Of a stretch of DNA of 64,000 nt, positions 24,700-34,640 are shown piece by piece. The notes under the pieces are model-generated. The model saw only the letters and a list, made by a program, of their open reading frames with translations. It made no database searches and was not told the DNA's origin. Origin of the DNA: Halomonas sp. (GTDB taxonomy: Bacteria; Pseudomonadota; Gammaproteobacteria; Pseudomonadales; Halomonadaceae); the NCBI RefSeq assembly GCF_029263665.1, contig NZ_JAJUFQ010000001.1, positions 248,001 through 312,000 of the forward strand, in the 5' to 3' direction. Position 1 is the first letter of the stretch. Every line of letters begins with the position of its first letter. Both the position numbers and the translations under genes were made by a program.

Positions 24700-27635
24700 C
24701 TGGGCGCTGCCGGACTCAACCGGCAAGCCGCATACTTGAACTCAGGAATCTTGCCGTAGGGATCCAGGGCCGGATTCGTCAGCAGGTTCACCGCCGCCTC
24801 GGCATAACAGAATGGTACGAACACCATACCGTTCGGCATGCCTTCATCGACACGGGCTACCAGGGTGATTTCACCCCGTCGCGTAGTAATGGTCAGCCGT
24901 TCCCCAGCCTGCATGCCCAACCGTCGAAGCTCTCCGGGAGACAGCATGGCCACAGCTTCCGGCTCCAGCGCATCGAGTACCTGGGCGCGCCGGGTCATCG
25001 AACCGGTATGCCAATGCTCCAGTTGACGCCCCGTGGAAAGTACCGTGGGGTAATGGCGGTCGACGGGCTCATCCGGCGGCAGTGGCCGTACCGGTGAGAA
25101 ACTCGCCTTGCCACTGGCCGTGGGAAATGTATCGCTGAAGACCACGTCTTTGCCCGGTGCGTCGTCCGCCGGGCAAGGGTAAGTCACTGAACTTTCCCGT
25201 TCCAGGCGTTCCCAACTGATGTGATTGAGCGAAGGCATGCCCTGTTGCATCTCGGCAAACACCTCTCTGGGATGCTGGTAATTCCATGGCAACCCGCAGC
25301 GCTGGGCAATCTGCTGAATGATCCACCAGTCAGGACGCGACTCGCCAGGCAGGGGCAAGGCCTGACGCCCAAGCTGCACCTGGCGATTGGTATTGGTCAC
25401 CGTGCCATCCTTCTCCGGCCAACTGGAGGCCGGTAGAATGACATCGGCATACTGGGCCGTTTCGGTGACGAACAGATCCTGTACCACCAGGTGTTCGAGC
25501 TTGGCCAGGGCCGCTCGGGCATGCTCAAGATCCGGATCCGACATGGCCGGGTTCTCACCGAGAATGTACATGCCACGAATCTGCCCAGCATGGATGGCGT
25601 TCACGATCTCCACCACCGTGAGCCCCGGCTCGTCATCCAGCTTGGTGTTCCACAGTTCCTCGAAAGCGGCCCGCACCTGCGCATCCGTGACGGGCTGGTA
25701 GTCGGGCAGCACCATGGGAATCAGCCCGGCATCCGAGGCCCCCTGCACATTATTCTGGCCACGCAGCGGATGCAGACCGGTACCGGGACGTCCCGTCTGT
25801 CCACAAGCCAGCGCCAGGGAAATCAGGCAACGTGCATTGTCAGTACCATGGGTATGCTGGGAAATGCCCATGCCCCAGAAGATCATGGCCTTGTCAGCCA
25901 GTGCGTATTCTCGAGCGGCGGCACGAATTTCGTCAGCATCGACACCGCAATGGGAAGCCATGGCCTCCGGAGTCTGGCCACGCACCTGTGTCTTGAGCCG
26001 CTCGAAGCCTTCGGTATGCGCAGCAATGTAGTCGGCATCGTAGAGCTGCTCCTCGACAATGACATTGAGCATGGCATTGAACAGTGAGACGTCGGTACCA
26101 GGATGGAAACGCAGCACCCGGTGCGCATAGGCCCCCATGGCCTGACCACGGGGGTCAATGATGATGAAGCGGGTCCCCTGCTTGGCTGCCTGCTTGAAGA
26201 AAGTCGCCGCTACCGGATGGTTCACCGCCGGATTGCAGCCTGTGAGAATCACCACATCAGCTTCCTGTGCCTGCATGAAGGATGCGGTCACGGCGCCAGA
26301 ACCGATGCATTCCATCAGCGCCGCCACGGAACTGGCATGACACAGACGCGTACAGTGATCGACGTGATTGGAGCCAAAGCCTGTTCTGACCAGCTTCTGG
26401 AACAACCAGGCTTCCTCGTTGGAACACTTGGCACTGCCAAACCCTGCCAGGCCATTGGGCCCGTGTGCCTGCTTGAGTTGCATCAGCCCATCCGCCGCCA
26501 GGTCCAAGGCTTCTTCCCAACTGACCTCACGGAAGTGGGTCAACGGATTGGCGGGATCGAAGGCGGGATCGAGCGCCTTGGCCACCCCGGCACGACGAAC
26601 CAATGGCTGGGTCAGGCGCGCTGGATGACGTGCATAATCGAAACCGAAGCGCCCCTTGACGCATAACCGTCCCTGGTTGGCCGGGCCATCGCGGCCTTCG
26701 ACGAACAGGATCGCATCATCCTTGATGTGATAACGCAACTGGCACCCCACCCCGCAATAAGGGCATACCGAGTCCACCTGCCGTTCAGCGCTGGCACTGT
26801 CGCCGCAGCCATCCGCATCAATCAGCGTGGCCGGCATCAGCGCTCCGGTAGGGCAAGCCTGAACACATTCGCCGCAGGCAACACAAGTGCTGTCTCCCAT
26901 CGGATCATCAAAGTCGAACACGACCTTGCTGGCAGCGCCACGATGGGCCAGCCCGATCACATCGTTGACCTGAATTTCACGACAGGCCCGCACGCACAGG
27001 TTGCAATCGATGCAGGCATCCAGATTGACCTGCATGGCGGGATGACTGGCATCATGGCCTGCCACGACTAATGGCGCAGGAATATCCTCATCGCCTGTCG
27101 AGGAAGTGGATTCACCAGCGACATTCTCCGCGATGGGTGGCGTACCTGGCGTTGGTAAGCGCTTACCGGGGGCATGGTGTACGGTTTCCGTACGGCGACG
27201 TGGATAGCGTGCTCTGGCCTGGGTGGCATCCACTGCCAGGGCATCGGCCATGGCCCACAGGTGACTGGAACGGTCCGGACTGTGCTCCCGCTCGGGTTGA
27301 TCGGCCAGCAGCAGTTCCAGCACGCCTTCCCGAGCCTCGCGGGCCCGTTTGGACGTCAGGCTTCTCACGACCATATCCGGCTGCGCCTCGCGCAGGCAAC
27401 TGGCAGCCAGCACCCTTTCCCCCTCGATTTCCACCATGCAGGCACGACAGTTGCCATCCGCACGATAGCCGCTAGCGTCCTTGAAGCACAGATAGGGAAT
27501 GGTCTCGCCAGCACGCTTGGCCACTTGCCACAGGGTCTCGCCCCGGTAAGCACTTACTTGCTCCCCATCCAGCGTCAGCGTGAAGGGCTGCTCGCTCATG
27601 GCTGTTTTCGGGCTCATGGCTGTCTTCCGGCTCAT
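24693..27635 (-). CDS. fdsA: NAD-dependent formate dehydrogenase, alpha (catalytic molybdenum) subunit
   Basis: 980 residues from ATG 27635, which overlaps the preceding stop as ATGA. A NuoG-like [2Fe-2S] domain comes first (cysteines 50, 63, 66, 80). After a polar linker (about 140-200) come two [4Fe-4S] motifs (CIDCNLCVRAC about 208-218; CVACGECVQAC about 251-261). The molybdopterin part begins CPYCGVGC (about 291-298), with the catalytic-site region HCTRLCHASS, so it uses cysteine, not selenocysteine. It oxidises formate to CO2. The N-terminus has three in-frame ATGs within an 18-base triplicated segment. FdsD and FdsC-type chaperones are not recognised nearby. Confidence 0.93.
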   Translation of the reverse strand: MSRKTAMSPKTAMSEQPFTLTLDGEQVSAYRGETLWQVAKRAGETIPYLCFKDASGYRADGNCRACMVEIEGERVLAASCLREAQPDMVVRSLTSKRAREAREGVLELLLADQPEREHSPDRSSHLWAMADALAVDATQARARYPRRRTETVHHAPGKRLPTPGTPPIAENVAGESTSSTGDEDIPAPLVVAGHDASHPAMQVNLDACIDCNLCVRACREIQVNDVIGLAHRGAASKVVFDFDDPMGDSTCVACGECVQACPTGALMPATLIDADGCGDSASAERQVDSVCPYCGVGCQLRYHIKDDAILFVEGRDGPANQGRLCVKGRFGFDYARHPARLTQPLVRRAGVAKALDPAFDPANPLTHFREVSWEEALDLAADGLMQLKQAHGPNGLAGFGSAKCSNEEAWLFQKLVRTGFGSNHVDHCTRLCHASSVAALMECIGSGAVTASFMQAQEADVVILTGCNPAVNHPVAATFFKQAAKQGTRFIIIDPRGQAMGAYAHRVLRFHPGTDVSLFNAMLNVIVEEQLYDADYIAAHTEGFERLKTQVRGQTPEAMASHCGVDADEIRAAAREYALADKAMIFWGMGISQHTHGTDNARCLISLALACGQTGRPGTGLHPLRGQNNVQGASDAGLIPMVLPDYQPVTDAQVRAAFEELWNTKLDDEPGLTVVEIVNAIHAGQIRGMYILGENPAMSDPDLEHARAALAKLEHLVVQDLFVTETAQYADVILPASSWPEKDGTVTNTNRQVQLGRQALPLPGESRPDWWIIQQIAQRCGLPWNYQHPREVFAEMQQGMPSLNHISWERLERESSVTYPCPADDAPGKDVVFSDTFPTASGKASFSPVRPLPPDEPVDRHYPTVLSTGRQLEHWHTGSMTRRAQVLDALEPEAVAMLSPGELRRLGMQAGERLTITTRRGEITLVARVDEGMPNGMVFVPFCYAEAAVNLLTNPALDPYGKIPEFKYAACRLSPAAPSH

Positions 27636-29389
27636 GGCTGCCCCTCCTCCCCAGGCATCGAGGTCACAATGATGTCGTGACGTGCGAGATCGGCGCGGAA
27701 ATGTCGCAGCAGGCTGAGCACTGGGTTGGGAGCTGCCTGGCCAAGGCCACAGATCGAGGCATCCTGCATGATGCGGGACAGCCGCTGCAGATCCTCCACG
27801 ACCCAGGTATCGCGTTCGAGCAGACTGAGCATCTTTTCCGTGCCCACTCGACAGGGAGTGCATTGACCACAGGACTCATCGGCGAAGAAGGCCAGCAGAT
27901 TGGTGGCTACGGCACGCAGGTCATCCTGGTCCGAGAGGACGATGACAGCCGCTGAACCGATGAAGCACCCTTCTGCCTGGAGGGTGTCGAAATCCAACGG
28001 CAGATCGGCCTTGGAAGCTGGCAGAATGCCTCCAGAGGCACCTCCGGGCAGATATCCGGCCAGCGTATGCCCTTCGAGCATGCCGCCACCATATTCCTCG
28101 ACCAACTCCAGGAGTGTGATGCCGGCTGGCGCCAGGTAGACCCCGGGATGGCGGACACGGCCGGACAACGAGAAGCTGCGCAAGCCACTGCGGCCATGAC
28201 GGCCATGGCCGGCATAGGAGTCGGCGCCGTCCCGCCACAACAGCGGTATCCAGTACAGTGTCTCAACGTTGTTGACCAATGTCGGCTGGTCGAACAATCC
28301 TTTCTGGGCGACGAAAGGTGGACGGTGCCGAGGCTTACCGGGCTTGCCTTCCAGCGATTCGATCAGTGCCGACTCCTCGCCACAGATATAGGCCCCGGCT
28401 CCCCTCCGCAGCATGATGAAGCCTGGCTCGATGAGTCCAGCATCTTCCAGCTCGGCAATCGCCTCATGCAGCACCCGATGCAACCCGGGATACTCATCGC
28501 GCAGATAGATATATAGACCTTCTGCTTCAATCGCCCAGGCCGCGACCAAGGCTCCTTCCAGCATTCTGTGGGGGTATCGCTCCAGGTAGTAGCGATCCTT
28601 GAAGGTTCCAGGCTCCCCTTCGTCGGCATTGACCACGCACAGTCTCGGACCCGGCTCAGCGCGTACCGATCGCCATTTGCGAAATGTCGGGAATCCCGCA
28701 CCTCCCAGTCCACGCAAGCCAGAATGCTCAAGCAGGGTGAGCAGATCATCGACCAGGACTTCACCATCACGACAGCCGTTCAGCAATGCATATCCTTGCT
28801 CCTGGCGATAGGCATCCAGGCGTTGCCACATCACGGCTTCAGGTTGGTGTTGGCCGGTATCCACCACCGCGCACACGGCTTCTCGAGTCGCATGGCCCAG
28901 ATGATGATGTCCAACTTCCACCACAGGTGCCTGGTCACAACGACCCATGCAGGGAGCTCGCAACACCCGTACCCGGCGGGCATCCAACTCCAGTTGCAAC
29001 TCGGCACGAAGCTTCTCGGCCCCCGCCAGCTGGCAGGACAAGGAATCACACACGCGCACCGTCTTGAGCGGCGGTAACGCATCATCATCGTGAATCACAT
29101 CGAAGTGGGCATAAAAAGTGGCGGTTTCATAAATCGCCGCCATGGGCAGATTCATATAGGCCGCCAGGGCACGCAACCATGTCAGGGACAAGTAGCCACA
29201 CTCATCCTGAATGGCGTGAAGGTGCTCAATCAGCAGGTCACGGCGGGAAAGTTCGGGATAGCGACGCTCATCGCCCAACAGGTTGCGCAGGGTGTTGAGA
29301 GTGTCGACCTCTACCTGGCGTCCCTTCAGCGTCGCACGGGTACGGCGTCGTTCGGCGTCAGGCTTTGCAGTCTCGGTCTTTATGGTCAT
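27632..29389 (-). CDS. fdsB: NAD-dependent formate dehydrogenase, fused gamma-beta (NuoE-NuoF-like) subunit
   Basis: 585 residues in one chain. The N-terminal 165 residues are NuoE/FdsG-like with a thioredoxin-fold [2Fe-2S] site (CDSLSCQ ... CMGRCDQAP). The rest is NuoF/FdsB-like: GLGGAGFPTFRKW for FMN/NAD binding, NADEGEPGTFKDR, ICGEESALIESLEGKPGKPR, and a C-terminal [4Fe-4S] motif SCGQCTPCRVGT with a distal cysteine in ICGLGQ. In many bacteria these are two proteins, fdsG and fdsB. The module transfers electrons from the molybdenum subunit to NAD+. It is the first gene of the minus-strand run, 214 bases from fdhA. Confidence 0.9.
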   Translation of the reverse strand: MTIKTETAKPDAERRRTRATLKGRQVEVDTLNTLRNLLGDERRYPELSRRDLLIEHLHAIQDECGYLSLTWLRALAAYMNLPMAAIYETATFYAHFDVIHDDDALPPLKTVRVCDSLSCQLAGAEKLRAELQLELDARRVRVLRAPCMGRCDQAPVVEVGHHHLGHATREAVCAVVDTGQHQPEAVMWQRLDAYRQEQGYALLNGCRDGEVLVDDLLTLLEHSGLRGLGGAGFPTFRKWRSVRAEPGPRLCVVNADEGEPGTFKDRYYLERYPHRMLEGALVAAWAIEAEGLYIYLRDEYPGLHRVLHEAIAELEDAGLIEPGFIMLRRGAGAYICGEESALIESLEGKPGKPRHRPPFVAQKGLFDQPTLVNNVETLYWIPLLWRDGADSYAGHGRHGRSGLRSFSLSGRVRHPGVYLAPAGITLLELVEEYGGGMLEGHTLAGYLPGGASGGILPASKADLPLDFDTLQAEGCFIGSAAVIVLSDQDDLRAVATNLLAFFADESCGQCTPCRVGTEKMLSLLERDTWVVEDLQRLSRIMQDASICGLGQAAPNPVLSLLRHFRADLARHDIIVTSMPGEEGQP

Positions 29390-29565
29390 ATTTGACTCTT
29401 GTCATTCAGCAAAAGCCTTCTCTTAATCTGGCAGTCGTCCCTCTCTTCTGCAATGCACTCTTGGCAGTAGTCCCTTTTCGCACGGGCTTCCTGCCTATCC
29501 CGACATCGTCATTATCCCCAACGGCGAGCACGGTCCTCAGCGATATGCCGAGGACCGTCGCTCTT

Positions 29566-29600
29566 GTAGCTCGTAGCTCGTAGCTCGTAGCTCGTAGCTC
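29566..29600. repeat. Heptamer tandem repeat GTAGCTC x5
   Basis: Five exact copies of GTAGCTC (in rotation, AGCTCGT), ending three bases before the fdhA stop codon. It is the second longest of the heptamer arrays in the window. Confidence 0.9.
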
Positions 29601-29603
29601 AGA

Positions 29604-30797
29604 TCAGGCCGCGACGCTGCCGTGCGGGTCGATGACAAACTTCTTGGCGGCTCCGCCATCGAAGTCGGCGTAACCCTGCGGCGCCTGATCCAGGGTGATC
29701 ATCTGGACATTGACCGCATCGGCAATCTTGACCTTGCCGAACAGGATCGCCTGCATCAGCGGACGGTGATACTTCATCACCGGACACTGGCCGGTGTGGA
29801 ACGAGTGAGACTTGGCCCAGCCAAGACCGAAGCGCATGCTCAGAGCACCGTGCTTGGCCGCCTCATCAGTAGCACCGGGGTCTTCGGTCACATACAGGCC
29901 GGGGATACCGATCTGACCACCGGCGCGCGTCAGTGCCATGGCCGAATTCAGAACGGTAGCGGGAGCTTCCTTGCCATGGTTGCAGCCACAGGCATGGGCT
30001 TCGAAGCCGACGCAGTCGACAAAGGCATCGACTTCACGCTCACCGAGGATGACCTCGATCTTGTCGGCCATGTCGCCATCCTGGGTCAGGTCGATGGTCT
30101 CGCACCCGAAGCTGCGCGCCTGGGCCAGACGATCTTCGACCATGTCACCGACGATGACACAAGCTGCGCCCAGCAACTGGGCCGAGACAGCCGCAGCCAG
30201 GCCAACAGGACCGGCACCTGCAATGTAGACCGTGCTGCCCGGACCAACGCCAGCAGTGACGCAACCATGGAACCCGGTCGGGAAGATATCCGACAGCAGG
30301 GTCAGGTCACGGATCTTTTCCATCGCCTGGTCAGCATCCGGGAACTTCAGCAGGTTGAAGTCCGCATAGGGCACCATGACGTACTCGGTCTGGCCACCGA
30401 CCCAGCCGCCCATGTCCACGTAGCCGTAGGCTGCGCCCGGACGAGCCGGATTGACATTGAGGCAGATGCCAGTGTGGCCTTCCTTGCAGTTGCGGCAGCG
30501 GCCGCAGGCGATGTTGAACGGCACGGAGACCAGATCACCCGGCTGGATGAACTCGACGTCACGTCCGCACTCGACCACCAGGCCAGTGATCTCGTGGCCC
30601 AGCACCAGGCCTTCCGGGGCGGTGGTGCGGCCGCGCACCATGTGCTGGTCACTGCCGCAGATGTTGGTGGTGACGACCTTCAGGATGACACCGTGGTCGC
30701 ACTTGCGGTTGCCGATGGCGAGCTCCGGATAGGCAATGGACTCGACGGCGACTTTACCTGGACCTTTGTAGACCACTCCGCGATTTCCTGCAGTCAT
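29604..30797 (-). CDS. fdhA: Glutathione-independent formaldehyde dehydrogenase
   Basis: 397 residues from ATG 30797 (MTAGNRGVVYKGPGKV), with AGAGGA about nine bases upstream. It is a zinc-containing medium-chain dehydrogenase. The catalytic zinc region is CGSDQHMVRGRT and GHEITG; the structural zinc region is CGRCRNCKEGHTGIC. The NAD site is YIAGAGPVGLAAAVSAQLLGA. The segments CVGFEAHACGCNHGKEAP and FGLGWAKSHSFHTGQCPV mark the Pseudomonas-type enzyme. It oxidises formaldehyde to formate with NAD+. The same gene ends the betaine cluster in Pseudomonas. Confidence 0.92.
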   Translation of the reverse strand: MTAGNRGVVYKGPGKVAVESIAYPELAIGNRKCDHGVILKVVTTNICGSDQHMVRGRTTAPEGLVLGHEITGLVVECGRDVEFIQPGDLVSVPFNIACGRCRNCKEGHTGICLNVNPARPGAAYGYVDMGGWVGGQTEYVMVPYADFNLLKFPDADQAMEKIRDLTLLSDIFPTGFHGCVTAGVGPGSTVYIAGAGPVGLAAAVSAQLLGAACVIVGDMVEDRLAQARSFGCETIDLTQDGDMADKIEVILGEREVDAFVDCVGFEAHACGCNHGKEAPATVLNSAMALTRAGGQIGIPGLYVTEDPGATDEAAKHGALSMRFGLGWAKSHSFHTGQCPVMKYHRPLMQAILFGKVKIADAVNVQMITLDQAPQGYADFDGGAAKKFVIDPHGSVAA

Positions 30798-31112
30798 GGC
30801 GGATGTCCTCTTATTTGTGTTGGTTCGGTAGGCTGTGCGCGAGAAACACCACATTGTGTGCGAATGCTCGCTTCCCACAGAGCCTGGCGTGTCTTGGGAA
30901 CATAGCGTCTCTGGCAATGACGACTGTTCTCGAAGAGTCACTGACATATCCATTCAAGACATGCACTCACCACGAGGAGTCAATAGATAGCCACATGTCG
31001 CTTTGACGACAGTGCCTCTGCAAATACCTCCGAACAATGAGCAAGGCCGAACTTCTGCGATGTTCGTCCCACCTCCCATAACAAATCAGACAATGTTCGA
31101 GAGGTACTCTCA

Positions 31113-32690
31113 ATGACCCGACCATCGGATCCCCTTTTGACGCCGGGCGAAGACAATACCCAGCGTTGGGGGATGGACTATCATTCGCCGGTATTCCCCC
31201 TATCGGCATTATGTATTCTAGGATTCATCCTTTACGCTCTGACTTTTCCCGACAATGCCAACACCCACCTGACGGCAGCTCGCGGCTGGGCCATCGAACA
31301 CTTCGACTGGCTATTCATGATATCCGCCAATATCTTTGTCGTGCTGTGCCTGGTACTGATCATCCTGCCACTCGGACGCATCCGCTTGGGTGGTGCCGAT
31401 GCCCGCCCCGAGCACTCGACATTTTCCTGGTTCAGCATGCTGTTCGCCGCCGGCATGGGCATTGGCCTGATGTTCTGGAGCGTGGCGGAACCAGTCGCCT
31501 ACTACACCGACTGGTACGGTACTCCGCTGAATGTCGCTGCCAACAGCCCAGAAGCGGCCAGTGCCGCCATGGGAGCCACCCTGTTCCATTGGGGGCTCCA
31601 CCCTTGGGCCATCTACGCCATCGTTGGCCTGTCACTGGCGTTCTTTACTTACAACCGCGGCCTGCCCCTGACTTTGCGTTCCGCCTTCACTCCCTTGCTG
31701 GGCCGCAGAGTCAGAGGCTGGCCTGGTCACCTGATCGATGTGCTCGCTGTGCTGGCCACGATCTTCGGACTGGCGACTTCCCTTGGGTTTGGCGCCACCC
31801 AGGCCGCTTCAGGCCTGCACTATCTGTTCGACACTCCCAATACGCTGGGCACTCAACTGGCCATCATCGTGGTAGTGACCGCCATTACGCTCTTCTCGGT
31901 ATGGCGGGGCATCGATGGTGGGGTAAAGCTGTTCTCCAACATCAACATGGTCATTGCGCTACTGCTGCTGGTCTTTGTCGTTGCCGCCAGCTCGCTGGGT
32001 CTGTTCATCAGTCACTTCGGTGAGGCTGTACAGTCCTATGCCCATTATCTCCTACCGCTATCCAACTGGATCGGTCGTGAAGATAGTGACTGGTACCATG
32101 GCTGGACGGTGTTCTACTGGGCCTGGTGGATTTCCTGGTCGCCTTTCGTCGGCATGTTCATTGCCCGGGTATCACGCGGGCGTACGGTGCGTGAGTTCCT
32201 GATTGCCGTGCTGCTGGTGCCCACCTTGATCACCCTGGTATGGATGGCCGCCTTTGGTGGCGAGGCACTTGAGCAGGCTCAGAACAACATCGGTGCGCTG
32301 TCTTCCGGGATCAGTGATGTCTCCCTGGCCATGTTCCAGATGCTGGAACAGCTGCCCTTGACCACCCTGACGTCAAGCTGCGCCATTGTCCTGGTGCTGG
32401 TGTTCTTCATCACCTCATCGGACTCCGGCTCACTGGTGATCGATGGCATCACCGCTGGCGGCAAGCAGGATGCCCCCAAGGGCCAGCGCGTATTCTGGGC
32501 GACCCTGGAAGGCTTGATTGCAGCCATTCTATTGTATGGCGGAGGCGACACTGCGCTTGGCGCGCTTCAGGCAGGCGCCGTGGCCACCGGCCTGCCCTTC
32601 ACCATCGTGCTGCTGGTGATGAGCCTGGCACTGGTCAAGGCCTTGGCCGAGGAACACCGTCGCCCGGGATTATCCGCGGCCGGAAACTAA
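31113..32690 (+). CDS. BCCT-family betaine/choline/carnitine transporter
   Basis: 525 residues, about twelve membrane segments. The family signature WAWWISWSPFVGMFIARVSRGRTVREF (tryptophan-rich betaine-binding box) and GMGIGLMFWSVAEP (sodium-site region) are present. GMGIG with a glycine at the site where choline/carnitine proteins may differ favours sodium coupling. The N- and C-terminal tails are short, with no long osmosensing tail, suggesting a catabolic uptake role rather than an osmoregulated one. Start: AGAGG eight bases upstream. It is divergent from fdhA across 315 bases. Betaine as substrate is inferred from context. Confidence 0.9.
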   Translation: MTRPSDPLLTPGEDNTQRWGMDYHSPVFPLSALCILGFILYALTFPDNANTHLTAARGWAIEHFDWLFMISANIFVVLCLVLIILPLGRIRLGGADARPEHSTFSWFSMLFAAGMGIGLMFWSVAEPVAYYTDWYGTPLNVAANSPEAASAAMGATLFHWGLHPWAIYAIVGLSLAFFTYNRGLPLTLRSAFTPLLGRRVRGWPGHLIDVLAVLATIFGLATSLGFGATQAASGLHYLFDTPNTLGTQLAIIVVVTAITLFSVWRGIDGGVKLFSNINMVIALLLLVFVVAASSLGLFISHFGEAVQSYAHYLLPLSNWIGREDSDWYHGWTVFYWAWWISWSPFVGMFIARVSRGRTVREFLIAVLLVPTLITLVWMAAFGGEALEQAQNNIGALSSGISDVSLAMFQMLEQLPLTTLTSSCAIVLVLVFFITSSDSGSLVIDGITAGGKQDAPKGQRVFWATLEGLIAAILLYGGGDTALGALQAGAVATGLPFTIVLLVMSLALVKALAEEHRRPGLSAAGN

Positions 32691-32715
32691 TCAGCCCACT
32701 TCACCTGTCCTCATA

Positions 32716-32764
32716 AAAAGCCCCCCGAAAGTTGGACACCCAATCCAGCCTTCGGGGTGTTTTC
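32716..32764 (+). terminator. Probable terminator of the BCCT gene
   Basis: CCCCCCGAAAG pairs with CCTTCGGGGTG around an inner TTGG/CCAA hairpin, flanked by AAAAAG and GTTTTC. It lies 26 bases past the stop codon. Confidence 0.65.
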
Positions 32765-32794
32765 ATGCCAATCAAGCGTAGATTCTTCAGCGAA

Positions 32795-32850
32795 ACATTG
32801 AATAAACCATCAGGCAAGATGAAGAACAAAGTGCACTACGCATGTAGGCC
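32795..32850. mobile_element. Possible decayed fragment of the family B palindromic element
   Basis: GAATAAA followed by AGATGAAGAACAAAGTGCAC resembles the left half of the element at 7538-7681 (same words with several substitutions). No matching right end is clear. Confidence 0.35.
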
Positions 32851-32919
32851 TTTCTGTGTAAGGAATAGAGATTTCCTGCGACATAGCAACCTATGACAGC
32901 TTAATGATAGGAAAGTCGC

Positions 32920-33504
32920 ATGCCTGCCGAATATCGTATCAAGTCCGCACCACAAACACTCTCCAATACCTCTGGTGCAGCCAAGGCTCTGCTTGAAAAG
33001 GTTCATAAGAAGACAGGTTTTATTCCGAAGATATATGAGGGAATGGCACTCTCTCCAGCGACACTCTCAACCTATTTGCATGGTTATGAGCTATTTCGAG
33101 ATGACTCTGCTTTCACCCCTGCAGAACAGGAAGTCATCTTTCTGACCATCAGCCGCTTCAACAAGTGTGAATACTGCATGAGCGGTCATAGCCTGGTGGC
33201 GGATAAAGTTTCCAAAGTACCGGCAGATGTCACCCAAGCCATTCGTGACGGTCAGCCAATCCCCGATAAGCGCTTGGCAGCGCTCAGCCACTTCACACAA
33301 GTGATGCTCGAAACACGAGGCTATCTCAGCGACAAGGAAGCCGAGACATTTCTGGCAGCAGGATTCAAAGAGAACCATATGTTCCTGGTCATCCTGGCTA
33401 TCGCATTAAAAACAATTACCAACTACTCCAACCATATCAGTCATCCTGAAATGGAGAGTGTCTTTTCTGGATACACATGGAAAGCTTCGCAAGGCCAATT
33501 TTGA
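32920..33504 (+). CDS. AhpD-like alkylhydroperoxidase / carboxymuconolactone decarboxylase family protein
   Basis: 194 residues, all helical in appearance. The redox motif is CEYCMSGHS near residue 86, the CxxC...H arrangement of AhpD-like proteins. It starts with PAEYRIKSAPQTL and a GFIPKIYEGMALSP segment typical of the peroxidase-related branch. A hydroperoxide-reducing role fits a region whose sarcosine oxidase makes hydrogen peroxide, but that link is inference. It is a single gene between the BCCT gene and the convergent etf operon. Confidence 0.8.
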   Translation: MPAEYRIKSAPQTLSNTSGAAKALLEKVHKKTGFIPKIYEGMALSPATLSTYLHGYELFRDDSAFTPAEQEVIFLTISRFNKCEYCMSGHSLVADKVSKVPADVTQAIRDGQPIPDKRLAALSHFTQVMLETRGYLSDKEAETFLAAGFKENHMFLVILAIALKTITNYSNHISHPEMESVFSGYTWKASQGQF

Positions 33505-33613
33505 TCAGGTCTCAAAAATAAAAACAATATCGAAGAAACTTCTCTTCCATTAAGAGATATGATCGAAACAGCCGAAGAACAAAAAAAGCCTTTCTTTGCT
33601 ATTTCAGAAAATC

Positions 33614-33646
33614 AGTGCCAGGTTCTCGGACCGGAAACCTGGCACT
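33614..33646. terminator. Convergent-gene hairpin terminator
   Basis: An 11-bp stem of AGTGCCAGGTT and AACCTGGCACT with a ten-base loop. On the minus strand it is followed by GATTTTC, so it probably ends the dgc/etf message. It may also act for the AhpD-like gene. Confidence 0.65.
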
Positions 33647-33755
33647 GATACTTTCTCTGGCGTGCTATCTTGAGTCTGCCTGACCAAACAATACTTCTCT
33701 AAAGTAGCAATATCGAAAGGAGATGATGCAAACTCATCAATAGTCAAAGTTTCAC

Positions 33756-34640
33756 CTATCTCAACACCCCTTCCTCCTTCAGCAAGGTTAACACGGCCTC
33801 GGCCCCCTGTTCGGGACTGACATCCTGCAGGACCTTGCCTCCGGTACTTTCGGCTTTTGCCGCAGCCGCCTTGAAACGATCCCGAGCATTGGTCGCGGTG
33901 ACGATCTTCAAGCGCTTGGGACGTGGCTTCGCGGGCTGTAATGGCCAGTTGGCCAGGCTTTCGTCTGCGATCACGCTCGTCTCCAGCTGGCGCTGTTCGA
34001 TACGTCCACGACGCGCGGGGCCAAAGGCACTCTGGCGTGGTTGCGCCGCCGCAGCATCGATGCCGAGCAATGCCGGCAACCGGACTCGCAGACGACGACG
34101 CTGGCCTCGCGGTAATGCCTGCAGCACCGTCGTGTACCAGTGACCATCCTCTGATGCGACGTCTTCGACCTCGACCACCGCCGGCACATAAGCCCAGCCC
34201 AGGGACTCAGAGAGCAGGAAGGGCAAGAGACCGGAACCTTCACCCTGTTCGGCGCGCATGCCACACAGGACCAGCCGCGGACCAGCCGAAACCTGACCTG
34301 CGCGCAGGTGTTCATCCAACAGGCCCAACGCATCCGAGCCTTGCGGTGCATCGATCCAGGTCAGGTGTTCAAGCCCCATGCCTAGATAGTCCCGCAGCGC
34401 CGCTTCGGTATCCGACCCTGCCCGTTGGCCGCCTTCACCAACATGGCAGGCGTTGACCTGAGCACCTCGCTGATCGCGCAGACGCAATGCCAGTTCCAGA
34501 GCCCGGGCATCAAGGTCCGCCCGACGCGGGCGCTCGGTGAGAGAATGCCGCCCCACCGAGACCAGCACATCGATATTCAGGGCTTGCGTAGATGCCGAGG
34601 CGACGGATGACGAATTGACAGAAGATGGCTCAAGCGACAT
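33756..34640 (-). CDS. etfB: Electron transfer flavoprotein beta subunit (dimethylglycine pathway)
   Basis: 294 residues from ATG 34640, with AAGGAGG seven bases upstream; the start overlaps the etfA stop by 11 bases. It shows the ETF beta fold: DVLVSVGRHSLTERPRRADLDARALELALRLRD, then LVLCGMRAEQGEGSGLLPFLLSESLGWAYVPAVVEVE, and QALPRGQRRRLRVRLPALLGID. It is longer and more polar at both ends than the fatty-acid ETF. It forms a heterodimer with the etfA product and is thought to take electrons from the DgcA flavoenzyme. Confidence 0.88.
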   Translation of the reverse strand: MSLEPSSVNSSSVASASTQALNIDVLVSVGRHSLTERPRRADLDARALELALRLRDQRGAQVNACHVGEGGQRAGSDTEAALRDYLGMGLEHLTWIDAPQGSDALGLLDEHLRAGQVSAGPRLVLCGMRAEQGEGSGLLPFLLSESLGWAYVPAVVEVEDVASEDGHWYTTVLQALPRGQRRRLRVRLPALLGIDAAAAQPRQSAFGPARRGRIEQRQLETSVIADESLANWPLQPAKPRPKRLKIVTATNARDRFKAAAAKAESTGGKVLQDVSPEQGAEAVLTLLKEEGVLR

